Part shown: piece after piece, positions 43,558 through 52,530 of the stretch
Numbering within the stretch: the first letter of the stretch is position 1
Layout: each line of letters starts with the position of its first letter
NCBI RefSeq assembly: GCF_019097845.1
Contig: NZ_JAHRGM010000035.1
Coordinates: 186,001-250,000 of the forward strand
From: Sphingobium sp. AS12
Lineage (GTDB): Bacteria; Pseudomonadota; Alphaproteobacteria; Sphingomonadales; Sphingomonadaceae
Direction of reading: 5' to 3'
Length of the DNA: 64,000 nucleotides
The notes under the pieces: generated by a model
What the model saw: the letters and a program-made list of their open reading frames with translations, nothing else
What the model was told of the DNA's origin: nothing
The model's database searches: none
Position numbers and translations under genes: made by a program

Positions 43558-44706
43558 ATGACCAACCGGGTGGAATGCGATCTGGCGATCCTTGGCGGCG
43601 GCCTGGCGGGCAGCCTGATCGCGCTTGCCTTCGCCGCGCGGCGGCCCGACGTGCGGCTGGCGCTGATCGAGCGTGACGCGGTCATCGGCGGCAATCATAT
43701 CTGGTCCTTCTTCGATGGCGATGTCGTGCCGGGCGACCGCTGGCTGGTCGATCCGCTGGTCAGCCATCGCTGGCCGCAGGGCCATGAAGTCCGCTTTCCC
43801 GGCCATCAGCGTCGGCTCGACACCCCCTATAACAGCGTCGCCTCGCCCAAGCTCGACGCCCATGTCCGCGCCGTGCTGGGCGATGCGGTGCTGATCGGGG
43901 CGGATGCCATGTCCGTGTCACCATCGGCCATCACATTGGCCGACGGGCGAGAGATTGCAGCGGGCGCAGTGATCGACGCGCGCGGCGCGGGCGACCTGTC
44001 GGCATTGCGCTGCGGCTGGCAGAAATTTGTCGGCCATACGCTGCGGCTCGATGCGCCGCACGGGATCGACCGGCCGGTGATCATGGATGCGATCGTGGAT
44101 CAGATCGACGGCTATCGTTTCGTCTATCTGCTGCCTTGGGACGCGCGCACCATCTTCATAGAGGACACCTATTACAGCAACAGCACGGTGCTGGATGTCG
44201 CCACGATCGGCGCGCGCATCGCCGCCTATGCGCAGGCAAAGGGGTGGCACGGAACGGTCATCCAACGCGAACAGGGCGTGCTGCCGGTGGTCCATGGCGG
44301 CGATTTCGACGCCTATTGGCCCAGCGCTGATCCCATCGCCCGCGCCGGGGTGCGGGCAGGGCTGTTCCAGCCGATGACCGGCTATTCGCTGCCCGACGCG
44401 GTGCGCTTTGCCACCTGGCTGGTGGACCAGCCGCTCGATCGTCTGGCTGCCGTCACACGCACCCGCGCCGCTGCCCACTGGCGCAATGGCGGCTATTATC
44501 GCCTGCTCGGCAAGATGCTGTTCGGCGCGGCGCACCCCGACCAGCGCTGGCGCATCTTCGCCCGCTTCTATCGCCTGTCCGCGCCGCTCATCCAGCGCTT
44601 CTACGCCGGACGCTCCACCCTCACCGACCGCATCCGCATCTTGTGCGGACGCCCCCCCGTGCCCATAAGGGATGCCATGCGAACATTGTTGAATCCGCCC
44701 GCCTGA
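43558..44706 (+). CDS. crtY: Lycopene beta-cyclase
   Basis: A 382-residue flavoprotein that closes both ends of lycopene to beta-rings. The N-terminal dinucleotide motif is LGGGLAGSLIALAFAARRP, followed by GGNHIWSFFDGDV, DARGAGDLSALRCGWQKFVG, and PMTGYSLPDAVRFATWL, all typical of CrtY. It starts the carotenoid cluster; an AGGA site lies 4 bases before the ATG. Its stop overlaps the crtI start. The final product is probably a beta-ring carotenoid such as zeaxanthin or nostoxanthin, common in sphingomonads, but the hydroxylases are not in the window. Confidence 0.95.
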   Translation: MTNRVECDLAILGGGLAGSLIALAFAARRPDVRLALIERDAVIGGNHIWSFFDGDVVPGDRWLVDPLVSHRWPQGHEVRFPGHQRRLDTPYNSVASPKLDAHVRAVLGDAVLIGADAMSVSPSAITLADGREIAAGAVIDARGAGDLSALRCGWQKFVGHTLRLDAPHGIDRPVIMDAIVDQIDGYRFVYLLPWDARTIFIEDTYYSNSTVLDVATIGARIAAYAQAKGWHGTVIQREQGVLPVVHGGDFDAYWPSADPIARAGVRAGLFQPMTGYSLPDAVRFATWLVDQPLDRLAAVTRTRAAAHWRNGGYYRLLGKMLFGAAHPDQRWRIFARFYRLSAPLIQRFYAGRSTLTDRIRILCGRPPVPIRDAMRTLLNPPA

Positions 44707-46196
44707 TGACCAGAAAAGCGATCGTCATCGGCGCAGGCTTTGGCGGGCTGGCGCTCGCCATCCGCCTGCAATCCGCCGGTATAGACACTACCCTCGTCGA
44801 GGCGCGCGACCGTCCCGGCGGGCGCGCCTATATGTGGGAAAAGGAGGGCTTCACCTTCGACGCCGGGCCGACCGTCATCACAGATCCCGATTGCCTGTCG
44901 GAACTGTGGCGTCTGTCGGGGCATGACATGGCGCAGGATGTGACGCTGATGCCGGTCAGCCCCTTCTATCGCCTCAACTGGCGCGACGGCACCAATTTCG
45001 ACTATAGCAATGACGAAGCGTCGCTGCGGTTGGAGATCGCCAAGCTCGATCCCGCCGATGTCGCAGGCTATGAACGCTTTCTCGATTATGCCGCCGGCGT
45101 CTATGAGGAGGGGTATCGCAAGCTCGGCTCCGTCGCTTTCCTCGACTTCGCTTCGATGATCAAGGCCGCACCGGCGCTCGCCAAATATCAGGCCTGGCGC
45201 TCGGTCTATTCGATCGTCTCTTCCTATGTGAAGAATGAGAAGCTGCGCGAGGCGCTGTCCTTCCACACGCTGCTGGTCGGCGGCAATCCGATGAACACCA
45301 GCGCCATCTATGCGCTGATCCACAAGCTGGAAAAGGATGGCGGCGTCTGGTTCGCCAAAGGCGGCACCAACCGTCTGGTGCAGGGCATGGCCACCCATTT
45401 CGAGCGGCTGGGCGGCACATTGCGGCTGGGTGACAAGGTGACCCGGATCGAAACCCATGGCGACAAGGTCACCGCCGTGCATACCGCGTCCGGCTGGCGC
45501 GGGGAGGCGGATGCGGTCGCCAGCAATGCCGACCTGATGCACAGCTATCGCGATCTGCTCGCCCACCATCCGCGCGGGCAAAAACAGGGCGAAAAGCTGG
45601 CGCACAAGCGCTGGTCGCCCAGCCTGTTCGTGCTGCATTTCGGCATCAAGGGCAGCTGGCCCGGCATCCCGCACCATATGATCCTGTTCGGGCCGCGCTA
45701 TAAGGGGTTGCTGACCGACATTTACGATCATGGCGTGCTGCCGGAGGATTTCTCCCTCTACCTGCACCACCCGACCGTCACCGATCCGTCGATGGCGCCC
45801 GAAGGCCATTCGACCTTCTACGCCCTCGCCCCGGTGCCGCACATGGGCAAGCTGCCGATCGACTGGGACCAGTTCGCGCCCGCCTATGCCGAACGCATAT
45901 TGGACGAGATCCAGCATCGCCTGATCCCCGACATACGATCGCGCATCGTCACCCAATTCCATTATGCGCCGTCCGATTTCGGGCGGGATCTGAACGCTCA
46001 TCTGGGCAGCGCCTTCAGCCTGGAGCCGCTGCTGACCCAGAGCGCCTGGTTCCGCGCGCATAATCGCGACGATGTGATCCCCAACCTCTATCTGGTGGGC
46101 GCAGGCACGCATCCGGGCGCGGGCATCCCCGGCGTCGTCGGCAGCGCGAAGGCGACCGCGGCGCTGATGATCGACGATATGGCATCGGCAAGTTAA
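44706..46196 (+). CDS. crtI: Phytoene desaturase
   Basis: A 496-residue FAD enzyme desaturating phytoene to lycopene. The FAD motif VIGAGFGGLALAIRLQSAGI, RPGGRAYMWEKEGFTFDAGP, and the C-terminal signature YLVGAGTHPGAGIPGVVGSA are the CrtI landmarks. The ATG at 44706 overlaps the crtY TGA by one base, indicating coupling. An AT-rich stretch with two palindromes follows its stop. Confidence 0.96.
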   Translation: MTRKAIVIGAGFGGLALAIRLQSAGIDTTLVEARDRPGGRAYMWEKEGFTFDAGPTVITDPDCLSELWRLSGHDMAQDVTLMPVSPFYRLNWRDGTNFDYSNDEASLRLEIAKLDPADVAGYERFLDYAAGVYEEGYRKLGSVAFLDFASMIKAAPALAKYQAWRSVYSIVSSYVKNEKLREALSFHTLLVGGNPMNTSAIYALIHKLEKDGGVWFAKGGTNRLVQGMATHFERLGGTLRLGDKVTRIETHGDKVTAVHTASGWRGEADAVASNADLMHSYRDLLAHHPRGQKQGEKLAHKRWSPSLFVLHFGIKGSWPGIPHHMILFGPRYKGLLTDIYDHGVLPEDFSLYLHHPTVTDPSMAPEGHSTFYALAPVPHMGKLPIDWDQFAPAYAERILDEIQHRLIPDIRSRIVTQFHYAPSDFGRDLNAHLGSAFSLEPLLTQSAWFRAHNRDDVIPNLYLVGAGTHPGAGIPGVVGSAKATAALMIDDMASAS

Positions 46197-46197
46197 G

Positions 46198-46244
46198 TAT
46201 CTGATATCTAATGATAATATCAGATATGCCATATGTGAATATGG
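46198..46244. promoter_or_regulatory. Two AT-rich palindromes between crtI and the LOG gene
   Basis: TATCTGATAT (46198-46207) pairs with ATATCAGATA (46217-46226), and CCATAT-GTGA-ATATGG (46229-46244) is a second inverted repeat. The 55-base gap is strikingly AT-rich in this GC-rich cluster. They look like regulator sites for a promoter internal to the crt operon. Confidence 0.5.
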
Positions 46245-46251
46245 GAAGAGT

Positions 46252-46833
46252 ATGAAAAGATTGGCAGTCTATTGCGGATCGGCCACCCCCGCCGATCCCA
46301 CTTTCATCGAAGCCGCCCGCCATGTCGGCCACACCCTTGCTGCGCGCGGCATCGGCGTCGTCTATGGCGGCGGTCGCCTTGGCCTGATGGGCGCAGTGGC
46401 GGATGCTGCGCTGGAAGCGGGCGGCGAGGTGATCGGCGTGATCCCCGAAGCGCTGGTGGGTGCCGAAGTCGCCCATCGCGGCTGCACGCAGCTGCACGTC
46501 GTCCAGACCATGCACCAGCGCAAACAGCTGTTCACCGACCTGTCGGACGGCTTCGTCACCCTGCCGGGCGGCGTGGGCACGATGGACGAACTGTGGGAAG
46601 CGATCAGCTGGTCGCAGCTGGGCTACCACCAAAAGCCGGTCGGCCTGCTCAATATCGGCGGCTTCTATGACCAGCTGATCGGTTTCAACCGCCAGATGGT
46701 GGAGGCCGGCTTCATCCGTCCGCAACATGCGGGCATCCTGCTCCATGCCGACGGCATCGACGCTTTGCTCGACGCCATGGCCGCCTATCAACCGCACGAA
46801 ACCATCTTCGCGATGAAGGCGGACCGGCTCTGA
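46252..46833 (+). CDS. LOG family cytokinin-type phosphoribohydrolase
   Basis: A 193-residue LOG enzyme with RLAVYCGSATPADPTF at the N-terminus, GVVYGGGRLGLMGAVADAAL, and the diagnostic LPGGVGTMDELWEAISWSQ (PGGxGTxxE). LOG enzymes release a free base and ribose 5-phosphate from nucleoside monophosphates. It sits inside the crt cluster between crtI and crtB, with palindromes upstream and only 5 bases before crtB. The starting ATG follows GGGAAGAGT. Any relation to carotenoids is unknown. Confidence 0.93.
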   Translation: MKRLAVYCGSATPADPTFIEAARHVGHTLAARGIGVVYGGGRLGLMGAVADAALEAGGEVIGVIPEALVGAEVAHRGCTQLHVVQTMHQRKQLFTDLSDGFVTLPGGVGTMDELWEAISWSQLGYHQKPVGLLNIGGFYDQLIGFNRQMVEAGFIRPQHAGILLHADGIDALLDAMAAYQPHETIFAMKADRL

Positions 46834-46838
46834 CAGGA

Positions 46839-47786
46839 TTGCTGCGCCTCGACCGACCCGCCCTCGTCGCCCATGCGCAGGCAAGCATCGCGCGCGGTTC
46901 CAAATCCTTCGCCATGGCCTCCACCCTGTTCGACCGGGTGACCCGCGAACGCGCCTGGCTGCTCTATGCCTGGTGCCGCAAATGCGACGACATCGCCGAC
47001 GGTCAGGACCATGGCGGCACGCTACGTGGCGTGACCGATGGGCAGGCGCGACTCTCGACCATCCGTGTGCTGACCAATACAGCGCTGCGGGGCGAGGCGA
47101 CGGGCGATCCTGCCTTTGACGGCTTCGGCGTGGTGATGCGTGAATGTGCCATTCCCGCCCGCTATGCCCATGACCTGATCGAGGGCTTCGCGCTCGACGC
47201 ACGCGACTGGCGACCGCGCAGCCAGGACGACATGCTACGCTATTGCTACCATGTCGCTGGCGCGGTCGGCTGCATGATGGCGGTGCTGATGGGCGTCGAT
47301 CCGACCGATGAGGCGACGCTGGACCGCGCCTGCGATTTGGGGCTCGCGTTCCAGCTCGCCAATATCGCCCGCGATATCAGCGAGGATGAAGCCGCCGACC
47401 GCTGCTATCTGCCGCAGGAATGGCTGGCGGAAATGGATATCCCGCCCGGCGAACATATGAAGCCATGGGCGCGCCCGCGTCTCGCCCAGTTGGGCAAGCG
47501 GATGGCCGATATGGCCGCCGCCTATGAACAAAGCGCGCGCCACGGCACCGGTGCCCTGCCACCGCGCGCGGCATGGGCGGTGCTGGCTGCAGCGGGTATC
47601 TATGGCGACATTGCCCGTGAAGTCGCGAAGCGGGGCGAACAGGCGTGGGACCATCGCGTCGTCACGCCCAAGTCCGACAAGCTGTTATGGGTCGCCCGGT
47701 CCGGCTGGCAGGTGATCGGTCGCACCCGGCGCTGGCCCGCGACGACGCCGCGCCCAGCTGACCTGTGGTCTCGCCCAGCCGCCTGA
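46839..47786 (+). CDS. crtB: Phytoene synthase
   Basis: A 315-residue isoprenoid synthase that joins two geranylgeranyl diphosphates to phytoene. The first Asp-rich motif is RKCDDIADGQD, the second is QLANIARDISEDEAADRCYL, and HVAGAVGCMMAVLMG lies between. The start appears to be TTG at 46839 (LRLDRPALVAHAQAS); no in-frame ATG lies upstream and AGGA touches the start, so translation may depend on coupling to the LOG gene. crtE is not in the window. Confidence 0.94.
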   Translation: MLRLDRPALVAHAQASIARGSKSFAMASTLFDRVTRERAWLLYAWCRKCDDIADGQDHGGTLRGVTDGQARLSTIRVLTNTALRGEATGDPAFDGFGVVMRECAIPARYAHDLIEGFALDARDWRPRSQDDMLRYCYHVAGAVGCMMAVLMGVDPTDEATLDRACDLGLAFQLANIARDISEDEAADRCYLPQEWLAEMDIPPGEHMKPWARPRLAQLGKRMADMAAAYEQSARHGTGALPPRAAWAVLAAAGIYGDIAREVAKRGEQAWDHRVVTPKSDKLLWVARSGWQVIGRTRRWPATTPRPADLWSRPAA

Positions 47787-47802
47787 CATTTCCTCCAAGA
47801 AC

Positions 47803-47833
47803 AAAAAAAGGGCCGATGCTTTCGCATCGGCCC
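47803..47833 (-). terminator. Rho-independent terminator of amtB
   Basis: On the minus strand a perfect 10-bp stem GGGCCGATGC/GCATCGGCCC with a GAAA loop is followed by seven T bases (complement of the A run 47803-47809). It sits just past the amtB stop and also ends the convergent crtB transcript region. Confidence 0.9.
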
Positions 47834-47907
47834 GAGGCATGTTCGCAGGAGGAACAATGTGGGGCGGGCGGGCCTTGTGCCTTTCGGGCGGCCCGCCCTG
47901 CCAAGTC

Positions 47908-49326
47908 TTACATATTATAGGCGCGTTCGCCGTGGCTGGAGAGATCCAGACCCTGCTGTTCATCTTCGGCGCTCGGACGCAGACCGATGGTCTTGTCGAT
48001 GACGAAGTAGAGGATCGCGCTACCCACGCCGGACCAGACGAGTGTCAACAGCACCGCCTTGATCTGGGTGATGACCTGACCGGAGATGCTGTAGGTCGAG
48101 GCATCGAAACCCGCCGGAAAGACGGTATAGTCGAAATAACCCTGACCGCCCAGCGCCGGAGAAGCGACGATGCCGGTGGCAATGGCACCAACGATACCGC
48201 CAACGCAGTGGACGCCGAATACGTCCAGGCTGTCGTCATAGCCGAGCTTGCCCTTCACGAAAGCCACGAAGATGTAGCAGATCGGCGAGACAACGAAGCC
48301 CAGGACGACCGAGGTCATAGGCGCGCCCAGACCAGCCGCCGGGGTGATGGCGACGAGGCCAGCGACAGCGCCGGTGACGGCACCCAGCAGCGAAGGCTTG
48401 CCATGGTGGAACTGTTCGACCAGCGCCCAGCTGACGGCAGCTGCGCAGGTGGCGACCATGGTGTTGATGAAGGCGACGCCGGTGACGGCATTGGCTTCCA
48501 GGTTGGAACCGGCGTTGAAACCGAACCAGCCGACCCACAGCAGGCTTGCGCCGATCATGGTCATGACGAGCGAGTGCGGCGGCATGGGTTCCTTGGGGAA
48601 GCCAACGCGCTTGCCAATCATGATGCAGCCAACCAGGCCAGCGATGCCCGCATTGATGTGGACGACGGTGCCGCCCGCGAAATCAAGCGCGCCCATGCCC
48701 CACAGGAAGCCGGTGTCGGTCGGAGCATCAGCCAGGAAGTCGGGGCCAGCCCAATACCAGACCATGTGCGCGATCGGGAAATAGATCACGGTCAGCCAGG
48801 CGACCACGAACACGATCAGCGCCGAAAACTTCACGCGTTCGGCAAAAGCACCGACGATGAGGGCCGGGGTGATCATGGCGAAGGTCATCTGGAACACGAC
48901 GAACACCAGTTCAGGCAGATAGACGTTATTGCTGAACGTCGCTGCATAGGTGGTGGCATCGACGCCCATCAGGAACGCCTTGGAGAAGTTACCGATGAAC
49001 GGATTGTTGCTGGTGAAGGCGAGGCTGTAGCCCCAGCAGACCCAGACCAGGCCTGCGACCGACACGATCATGAAAACCTGCATCAGGACCGACAGCATAT
49101 TCTTGCTGCGGACCAGACCGCCGTAAAAGAGGGCGAGGCCGGGGATCGACATCATCAATACCAGAGCGGCGGAGATCAGCATCCAGGCGACGTCGCCCTT
49201 GTTGACCATGCCGGCCATGGCAGCGGCGTCAGGCGCCTTGATCGGGCCGGCAAATGCCGGCGACGCGGCGAGCAGGGTCAGGCCAAGCGCCCCCGCTACC
49301 CCGCAAAGTTTCTTGGAAAAGGTCAT
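47908..49326 (-). CDS. amtB: Ammonium transporter AmtB
   Basis: A 472-residue channel with an N-terminal signal sequence (KLCGVAGALGLTLLAASPAF) and eleven or so membrane helices. Conserved stretches are GLALFYGGLVRSKNMLSVLM, FAMITPALIVGAFAERVKF, DFAGGTVVHINAGIAGLVG (pore His) and DVFGVHCVGGIVGAIATGI (second pore His). The ATG at 49326 follows AAGGGGGAAAT. It is 13 bases downstream of glnK, the usual glnK-amtB operon; GlnK blocks the channel when nitrogen is sufficient. Confidence 0.96.
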   Translation of the reverse strand: MTFSKKLCGVAGALGLTLLAASPAFAGPIKAPDAAAMAGMVNKGDVAWMLISAALVLMMSIPGLALFYGGLVRSKNMLSVLMQVFMIVSVAGLVWVCWGYSLAFTSNNPFIGNFSKAFLMGVDATTYAATFSNNVYLPELVFVVFQMTFAMITPALIVGAFAERVKFSALIVFVVAWLTVIYFPIAHMVWYWAGPDFLADAPTDTGFLWGMGALDFAGGTVVHINAGIAGLVGCIMIGKRVGFPKEPMPPHSLVMTMIGASLLWVGWFGFNAGSNLEANAVTGVAFINTMVATCAAAVSWALVEQFHHGKPSLLGAVTGAVAGLVAITPAAGLGAPMTSVVLGFVVSPICYIFVAFVKGKLGYDDSLDVFGVHCVGGIVGAIATGIVASPALGGQGYFDYTVFPAGFDASTYSISGQVITQIKAVLLTLVWSGVGSAILYFVIDKTIGLRPSAEDEQQGLDLSSHGERAYNM

Positions 49327-49339
49327 TATTTCCCCCTTC

Positions 49340-49678
49340 TTACAGCGCGGTTTCGCCGGTCTCGCCGGTGCGGATACGCACGGCCTGACCGACATCGAGG
49401 ACGAAGATCTTGCCATCGCCGATGGCGCCCGAATTGGCGGCTGCCTGGGTCGCTTCCACGACGCGCGGCGCAAGGTCGTCGTCGCAGACGACCTCGATCT
49501 TGATCTTCGGGACCATGTTGGTGGAATATTCGGCACCGCGATAGATTTCGGTCTGCCCCTTTTGGCGGCCAAAGCCCTTAACTTCGCTGACCGTCATACC
49601 TGCGATGCCGAGCGAGGAGAGTGCCTCGCGGACATCGTCAAGCTTGAACGGCTTGATGATAGCCATGACAAGTTTCAT
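49340..49678 (-). CDS. glnK: Nitrogen regulatory P-II protein GlnK
   Basis: A 112-residue PII trimer protein. The start MKLVMAIIKPFKLDDVREAL, the T-loop with the uridylylation Tyr51 in YRGAEYSTN, and IGDGKIFVLDVGQAVRIRTG (nucleotide-binding B and C loops) are standard. The ATG at 49678 was chosen for the family start; the upstream frame is not conserved. It senses 2-oxoglutarate and ATP/ADP and controls AmtB. A sigma-54 promoter lies 35 to 50 bases upstream. Confidence 0.97.
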   Translation of the reverse strand: MKLVMAIIKPFKLDDVREALSSLGIAGMTVSEVKGFGRQKGQTEIYRGAEYSTNMVPKIKIEVVCDDDLAPRVVEATQAAANSGAIGDGKIFVLDVGQAVRIRTGETGETAL

Positions 49679-49712
49679 GTCGCCCCCTGTTACTGGTGTG
49701 CGGGGACTACTC

Positions 49713-49728
49713 AGCAAGAGGCGTGCCA
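49713..49728 (-). promoter_or_regulatory. Sigma-54 promoter of glnK-amtB
   Basis: On the minus strand the sequence is TGGCACGCCTCTTGCT, an almost perfect match to the -24/-12 consensus. The predicted start is near 49702, 25 bases before the glnK ATG. The sigma factor gene rpoN lies 6 kb away in this window; activation by NtrC is expected but no clear NtrC sites were found upstream. Confidence 0.85.
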
Positions 49729-49835
49729 ATTTGTTAAACGCGGGTTAACGCGGGCTTGCGGCGCGATGACATGAACGGCAGCGCCAAAAAAATGGGCAGC
49801 GCGGTTTCGATGCTCAAAAAATAGGCAGTATCAAC

Positions 49836-50426
49836 CTACCATTGCGCGCCTTCCGCAACGGCAACGGCTTCTTCGGGCAGCGTCTCCCGCCCCAGCGCTG
49901 CATTACGATGCGGGAAACGGCCAAAGCGGGCGATGGTTGCGTGATGCTGCCGGGCAAAGTCGATCGACCGGGCATCGCCTGCCCCTTCAAACAGGGTCAG
50001 CGACAGTTCCTGATCCTCCAATGCCTCGCTATGCTGGAACGGCATGTAGAAAAAGAGCCGCCCCGCGCCGCCAATCTGGATATCATAGCCTTGGGCGATC
50101 GCACCGCGCGCCACGTCCCGCGCCAGCGCGTCAGTGGCGAAGGCCTGCGCCGTGCCCCGGAACATGTTGCGCGGCAACTGGTCTAACAGGATCACGGCGG
50201 CCAGCGCATCGTCAGCGCGGTCGAGGAAAGCGTCCGCAGGGAGCGCTTTCTTTTCGCGCCACAAAGGCTGGAATCTTGCCTGACATTGGTGATCCAGCGC
50301 AGGATCATGACTGTACCAGCCTGCCTCGCCGACCTGATTGAACCAAAGGTCGAGCAGCGCCGCCGCCCAGTCGGCGGTGATGGCGTCATGGCTGTCGGTC
50401 AGCATGTTCATGGATGCTATACCCAT
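49836..50426 (-). CDS. DUF924 family protein
   Basis: A 196-residue cytoplasmic protein with family features LLDLWFNQVGEAGWYSHDP, AAVILLDQLPRNMFRGTAQA, FYMPFQHSEALEDQELSL, and HHATIARFGRFPHRNAALGR. The fold is an all-helical TPR-like domain; function unknown. I chose the ATG at 50426 (MGIASMNMLTDSHD), preceded by GGGAAGG; an ATG at 50411 is an alternative. It lies between tldD and glnK on the same strand. Confidence 0.88.
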   Translation of the reverse strand: MGIASMNMLTDSHDAITADWAAALLDLWFNQVGEAGWYSHDPALDHQCQARFQPLWREKKALPADAFLDRADDALAAVILLDQLPRNMFRGTAQAFATDALARDVARGAIAQGYDIQIGGAGRLFFYMPFQHSEALEDQELSLTLFEGAGDARSIDFARQHHATIARFGRFPHRNAALGRETLPEEAVAVAEGAQW

Positions 50427-50466
50427 GACCTTCCCGCCCGGTTCCGCGATCCGTAGCGGCAAAGCG

Positions 50467-51909
50467 TCAGGTCGCCGTGCCGCCGACGGTCAGTCCCTCC
50501 ATCAGCAGGGTCGGTTGGCCAACGCCCGCAGGCACGCTCTGCCCGCCCTTGCCACACATGCCGATGCCTTCGTCCAGCGCCCAGTCATTGCCGATGCCCA
50601 CCACCTTGGTCAGCGCCGTCGGACCGTCGCCGATCAGGGTCGCGCCCTTGATCGGATCACCCAGCTTGCCATTCTCGACCCTGTAGGCCTCCGTGCAGGA
50701 AAAGACGAACTTGCCCGACACGATGTCGACCTGCCCGCCGCCAAAGCTTTTGGCGAAAATGCCCGACTTCATGCGTGACAGCAATTCTTCCGGGTCATCA
50801 TTGCCGCCCTTGATGAATGTGTTTGTCATGCGCGGCATCGGGCCGTGGGCATAGCTTTCGCGGCGACCATTGCCGGTCGGCTCGACCCCCATCAGCCGGG
50901 CGTTCAGCCGGTCCTGCATATAGCCCTTGAGGATGCCATCCTCGATCAGGATATTCTCGCGCGTCGGTGTGCCTTCATCGTCGATGGAGAGCGATCCGCG
51001 ACGGCTGGCAATCGCGCCATCATCAACCACGGTCACGCCCGGCGCAGCAACGCGCTGGCCGATGCGACCGGAAAAGGCGCTGGTGCCCTTGCGGTTGAAA
51101 TCGCCCTCCAGCCCATGGCCGATGGCTTCATGCACCAGCACGCCGGGCCAGCCGGGACCAAGCAGCACGGTCATTTCGCCAGCTGGGGCGGCGACCGAGC
51201 GGAGATTGACCTGCGCCTGCGCCAGCGCTTCGTCGATGGCGCGGTTCCAGACGGCCGGTTCCATCATCTGATCGTAAAGATAGCGCCCGCCTATGCCGAA
51301 GCTGCCGGTTTCGCGGCGGCCATCTTCTTCCAGAATCAACGAGACGTTGAGGCGCACCAGTGGGCGAATATCAGTGGCGGTAAAGCCGTCGGCGCGGACG
51401 ATCTCGACAACCGACCAGCTGCCGGCCAGGCTGACCGACACCTGTGCGACGCGCGGGTCGCGGGCGCGGGCGGCGGCGTCAATCGCGGCACACAGCGTCA
51501 CCTTCTCGGCAAAGGGGACGATCTCCAGCGGATTGGCATCGGTATAAAGGTGGCGGTTGGTCCTCTGGGGCGGCGGCGCGGGCGGGGTGGTGGCCGGATC
51601 AAGCAGGGTCAGCGTTTGCGCCGCCTTGCGGATCGCCGCTTCGCTAATGTCGTTGGCATGGGCAAAGCCGGTCATTTCGCCCGACACGCCGCGCAGGCCG
51701 AACCCGGCATCGGTCGAATAATCGGCGGTTTTCAACCGTCCGTCATCAAAGCCAAAGCTCTCGCTCGCGCGATATTGCAGATAGAGTTCGCCATCGTCGC
51801 AGCTTTTGAGCGCATCGGCGGTCAGGCGGCGCGCGCCATCGGGATCAAGCAAGCCAGGGCGATAGAGAAGGCCACGGGCGTCGGTAAATTGGGCGGTCAG
51901 ATCGGTCAT
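50467..51909 (-). CDS. tldD: Metalloprotease TldD
   Basis: A 480-residue subunit of the TldD-TldE peptidase. The zinc-binding HEAIGHGLEGDFNRK contains the HExxxH motif, and DDEGTPTRENILIEDGILKG and YAHGPMPRMTNTFIKGG are conserved. The complex degrades unfolded peptides and is needed for maturation of some RiPP peptides. Its partner tldE is not within the window. The zinc-finger protein gene lies upstream on the same strand. Confidence 0.94.
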   Translation of the reverse strand: MTDLTAQFTDARGLLYRPGLLDPDGARRLTADALKSCDDGELYLQYRASESFGFDDGRLKTADYSTDAGFGLRGVSGEMTGFAHANDISEAAIRKAAQTLTLLDPATTPPAPPPQRTNRHLYTDANPLEIVPFAEKVTLCAAIDAAARARDPRVAQVSVSLAGSWSVVEIVRADGFTATDIRPLVRLNVSLILEEDGRRETGSFGIGGRYLYDQMMEPAVWNRAIDEALAQAQVNLRSVAAPAGEMTVLLGPGWPGVLVHEAIGHGLEGDFNRKGTSAFSGRIGQRVAAPGVTVVDDGAIASRRGSLSIDDEGTPTRENILIEDGILKGYMQDRLNARLMGVEPTGNGRRESYAHGPMPRMTNTFIKGGNDDPEELLSRMKSGIFAKSFGGGQVDIVSGKFVFSCTEAYRVENGKLGDPIKGATLIGDGPTALTKVVGIGNDWALDEGIGMCGKGGQSVPAGVGQPTLLMEGLTVGGTAT

Positions 51910-51952
51910 GCCCCCGATATAGGGACGACATCATCCAGGCCCAAAGGAAAAG

Positions 51953-52180
51953 TTAGAGGCTGGCGCCCGAAGCGATGTCGGGCAGGTTGCCGACGTCGCC
52001 AGTATCCGCAGCGCCACCCGCCAGCACGAAGCGGCGGTCACAATAGCCGCAATCGACATAGCCATGCTCGTCAATTTCCAGAAACACGCGCGGATGGCCG
52101 AGCGCGGCAGGAATATCGCCCGAACCGTCGCAGGAGACGCGGGACTTGGAGACTCGGATGATTTCAGGCGGCTGGATCAT
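51953..52180 (-). CDS. Zinc-finger domain protein (NDUFS6-like), 75 residues
   Basis: Starts MIQPPEIIRVSKSRVSCDG. The pattern is the small alphaproteobacterial zinc-finger protein related to the mitochondrial complex I accessory subunit NDUFS6: VSCDGSGD, a His in LGHPRV and then DCGYCDRRFVL give three Cys plus one His ligand. It probably binds zinc and may assist respiratory complex I (known for the mitochondrial homologue, inferred here). Confidence 0.88.
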   Translation of the reverse strand: MIQPPEIIRVSKSRVSCDGSGDIPAALGHPRVFLEIDEHGYVDCGYCDRRFVLAGGAADTGDVGNLPDIASGASL

Positions 52181-52230
52181 GATCGCGGACCTAGCAGCGG
52201 CGGCGCTGCGCTGCAATATGGGACAGGCGC

Positions 52231-52398
52231 CTACATCAGCGGCAGGCGCGGCCTTTTGCAGGGCATATCCTTGTCACCCTTCACCGCTTTGGCCGCGGGC
52301 TTCCAGTCGGCGCAATCGCTCGCTGCCATCACCGCAAAGGGCGACAGCATCAGCAGGGCAGGCGCAATGGTGCCGCCAATAAGGGCTGCAAAGGGCAT
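52231..52398 (-). CDS. Possible small secreted protein, 55 residues
   Basis: Translated from the sequence: MPFAALIGGTIAPALLMLSP, then FAVMAASDCADWKPA and a basic tail ending LPLM. It looks like a Sec signal peptide and a roughly 30-residue mature part with two cysteines. No ribosome binding site is evident, so this is a tentative call. Confidence 0.4.
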   Translation of the reverse strand: MPFAALIGGTIAPALLMLSPFAVMAASDCADWKPAAKAVKGDKDMPCKRPRLPLM

Positions 52399-52483
52399 GA
52401 GCTAATGGTGCCGCAGCGATGCTTGCCACAGGATGAACGATACGCAGGCGGTTTGATCGAAGATGCCCTCGCTTGCGCTCGGG

Positions 52484-52530
52484 AGTTTTGCGGGAAAATG
52501 TCCCCCGGACATTTTCTGATCCGCAAAACT
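52484..52530. repeat. Palindrome abutting tRNA-Val
   Basis: AGTTTTGCGG (52484-52493) pairs with CCGCAAAACT (52521-52530), and inside it AAAATGTCC (52495-52503) pairs with GGACATTTT (52507-52515). The right arm runs into the encoded CCA of the tRNA by one base. On the minus strand it follows the tRNA 3' end and probably ends its transcript. Confidence 0.8.

Noticed and set aside
47839..49503. Plus-strand frame of 554 codons opposite amtB and glnK
   Set aside because: Antisense of two well-conserved genes; composition typical of shadow frames.
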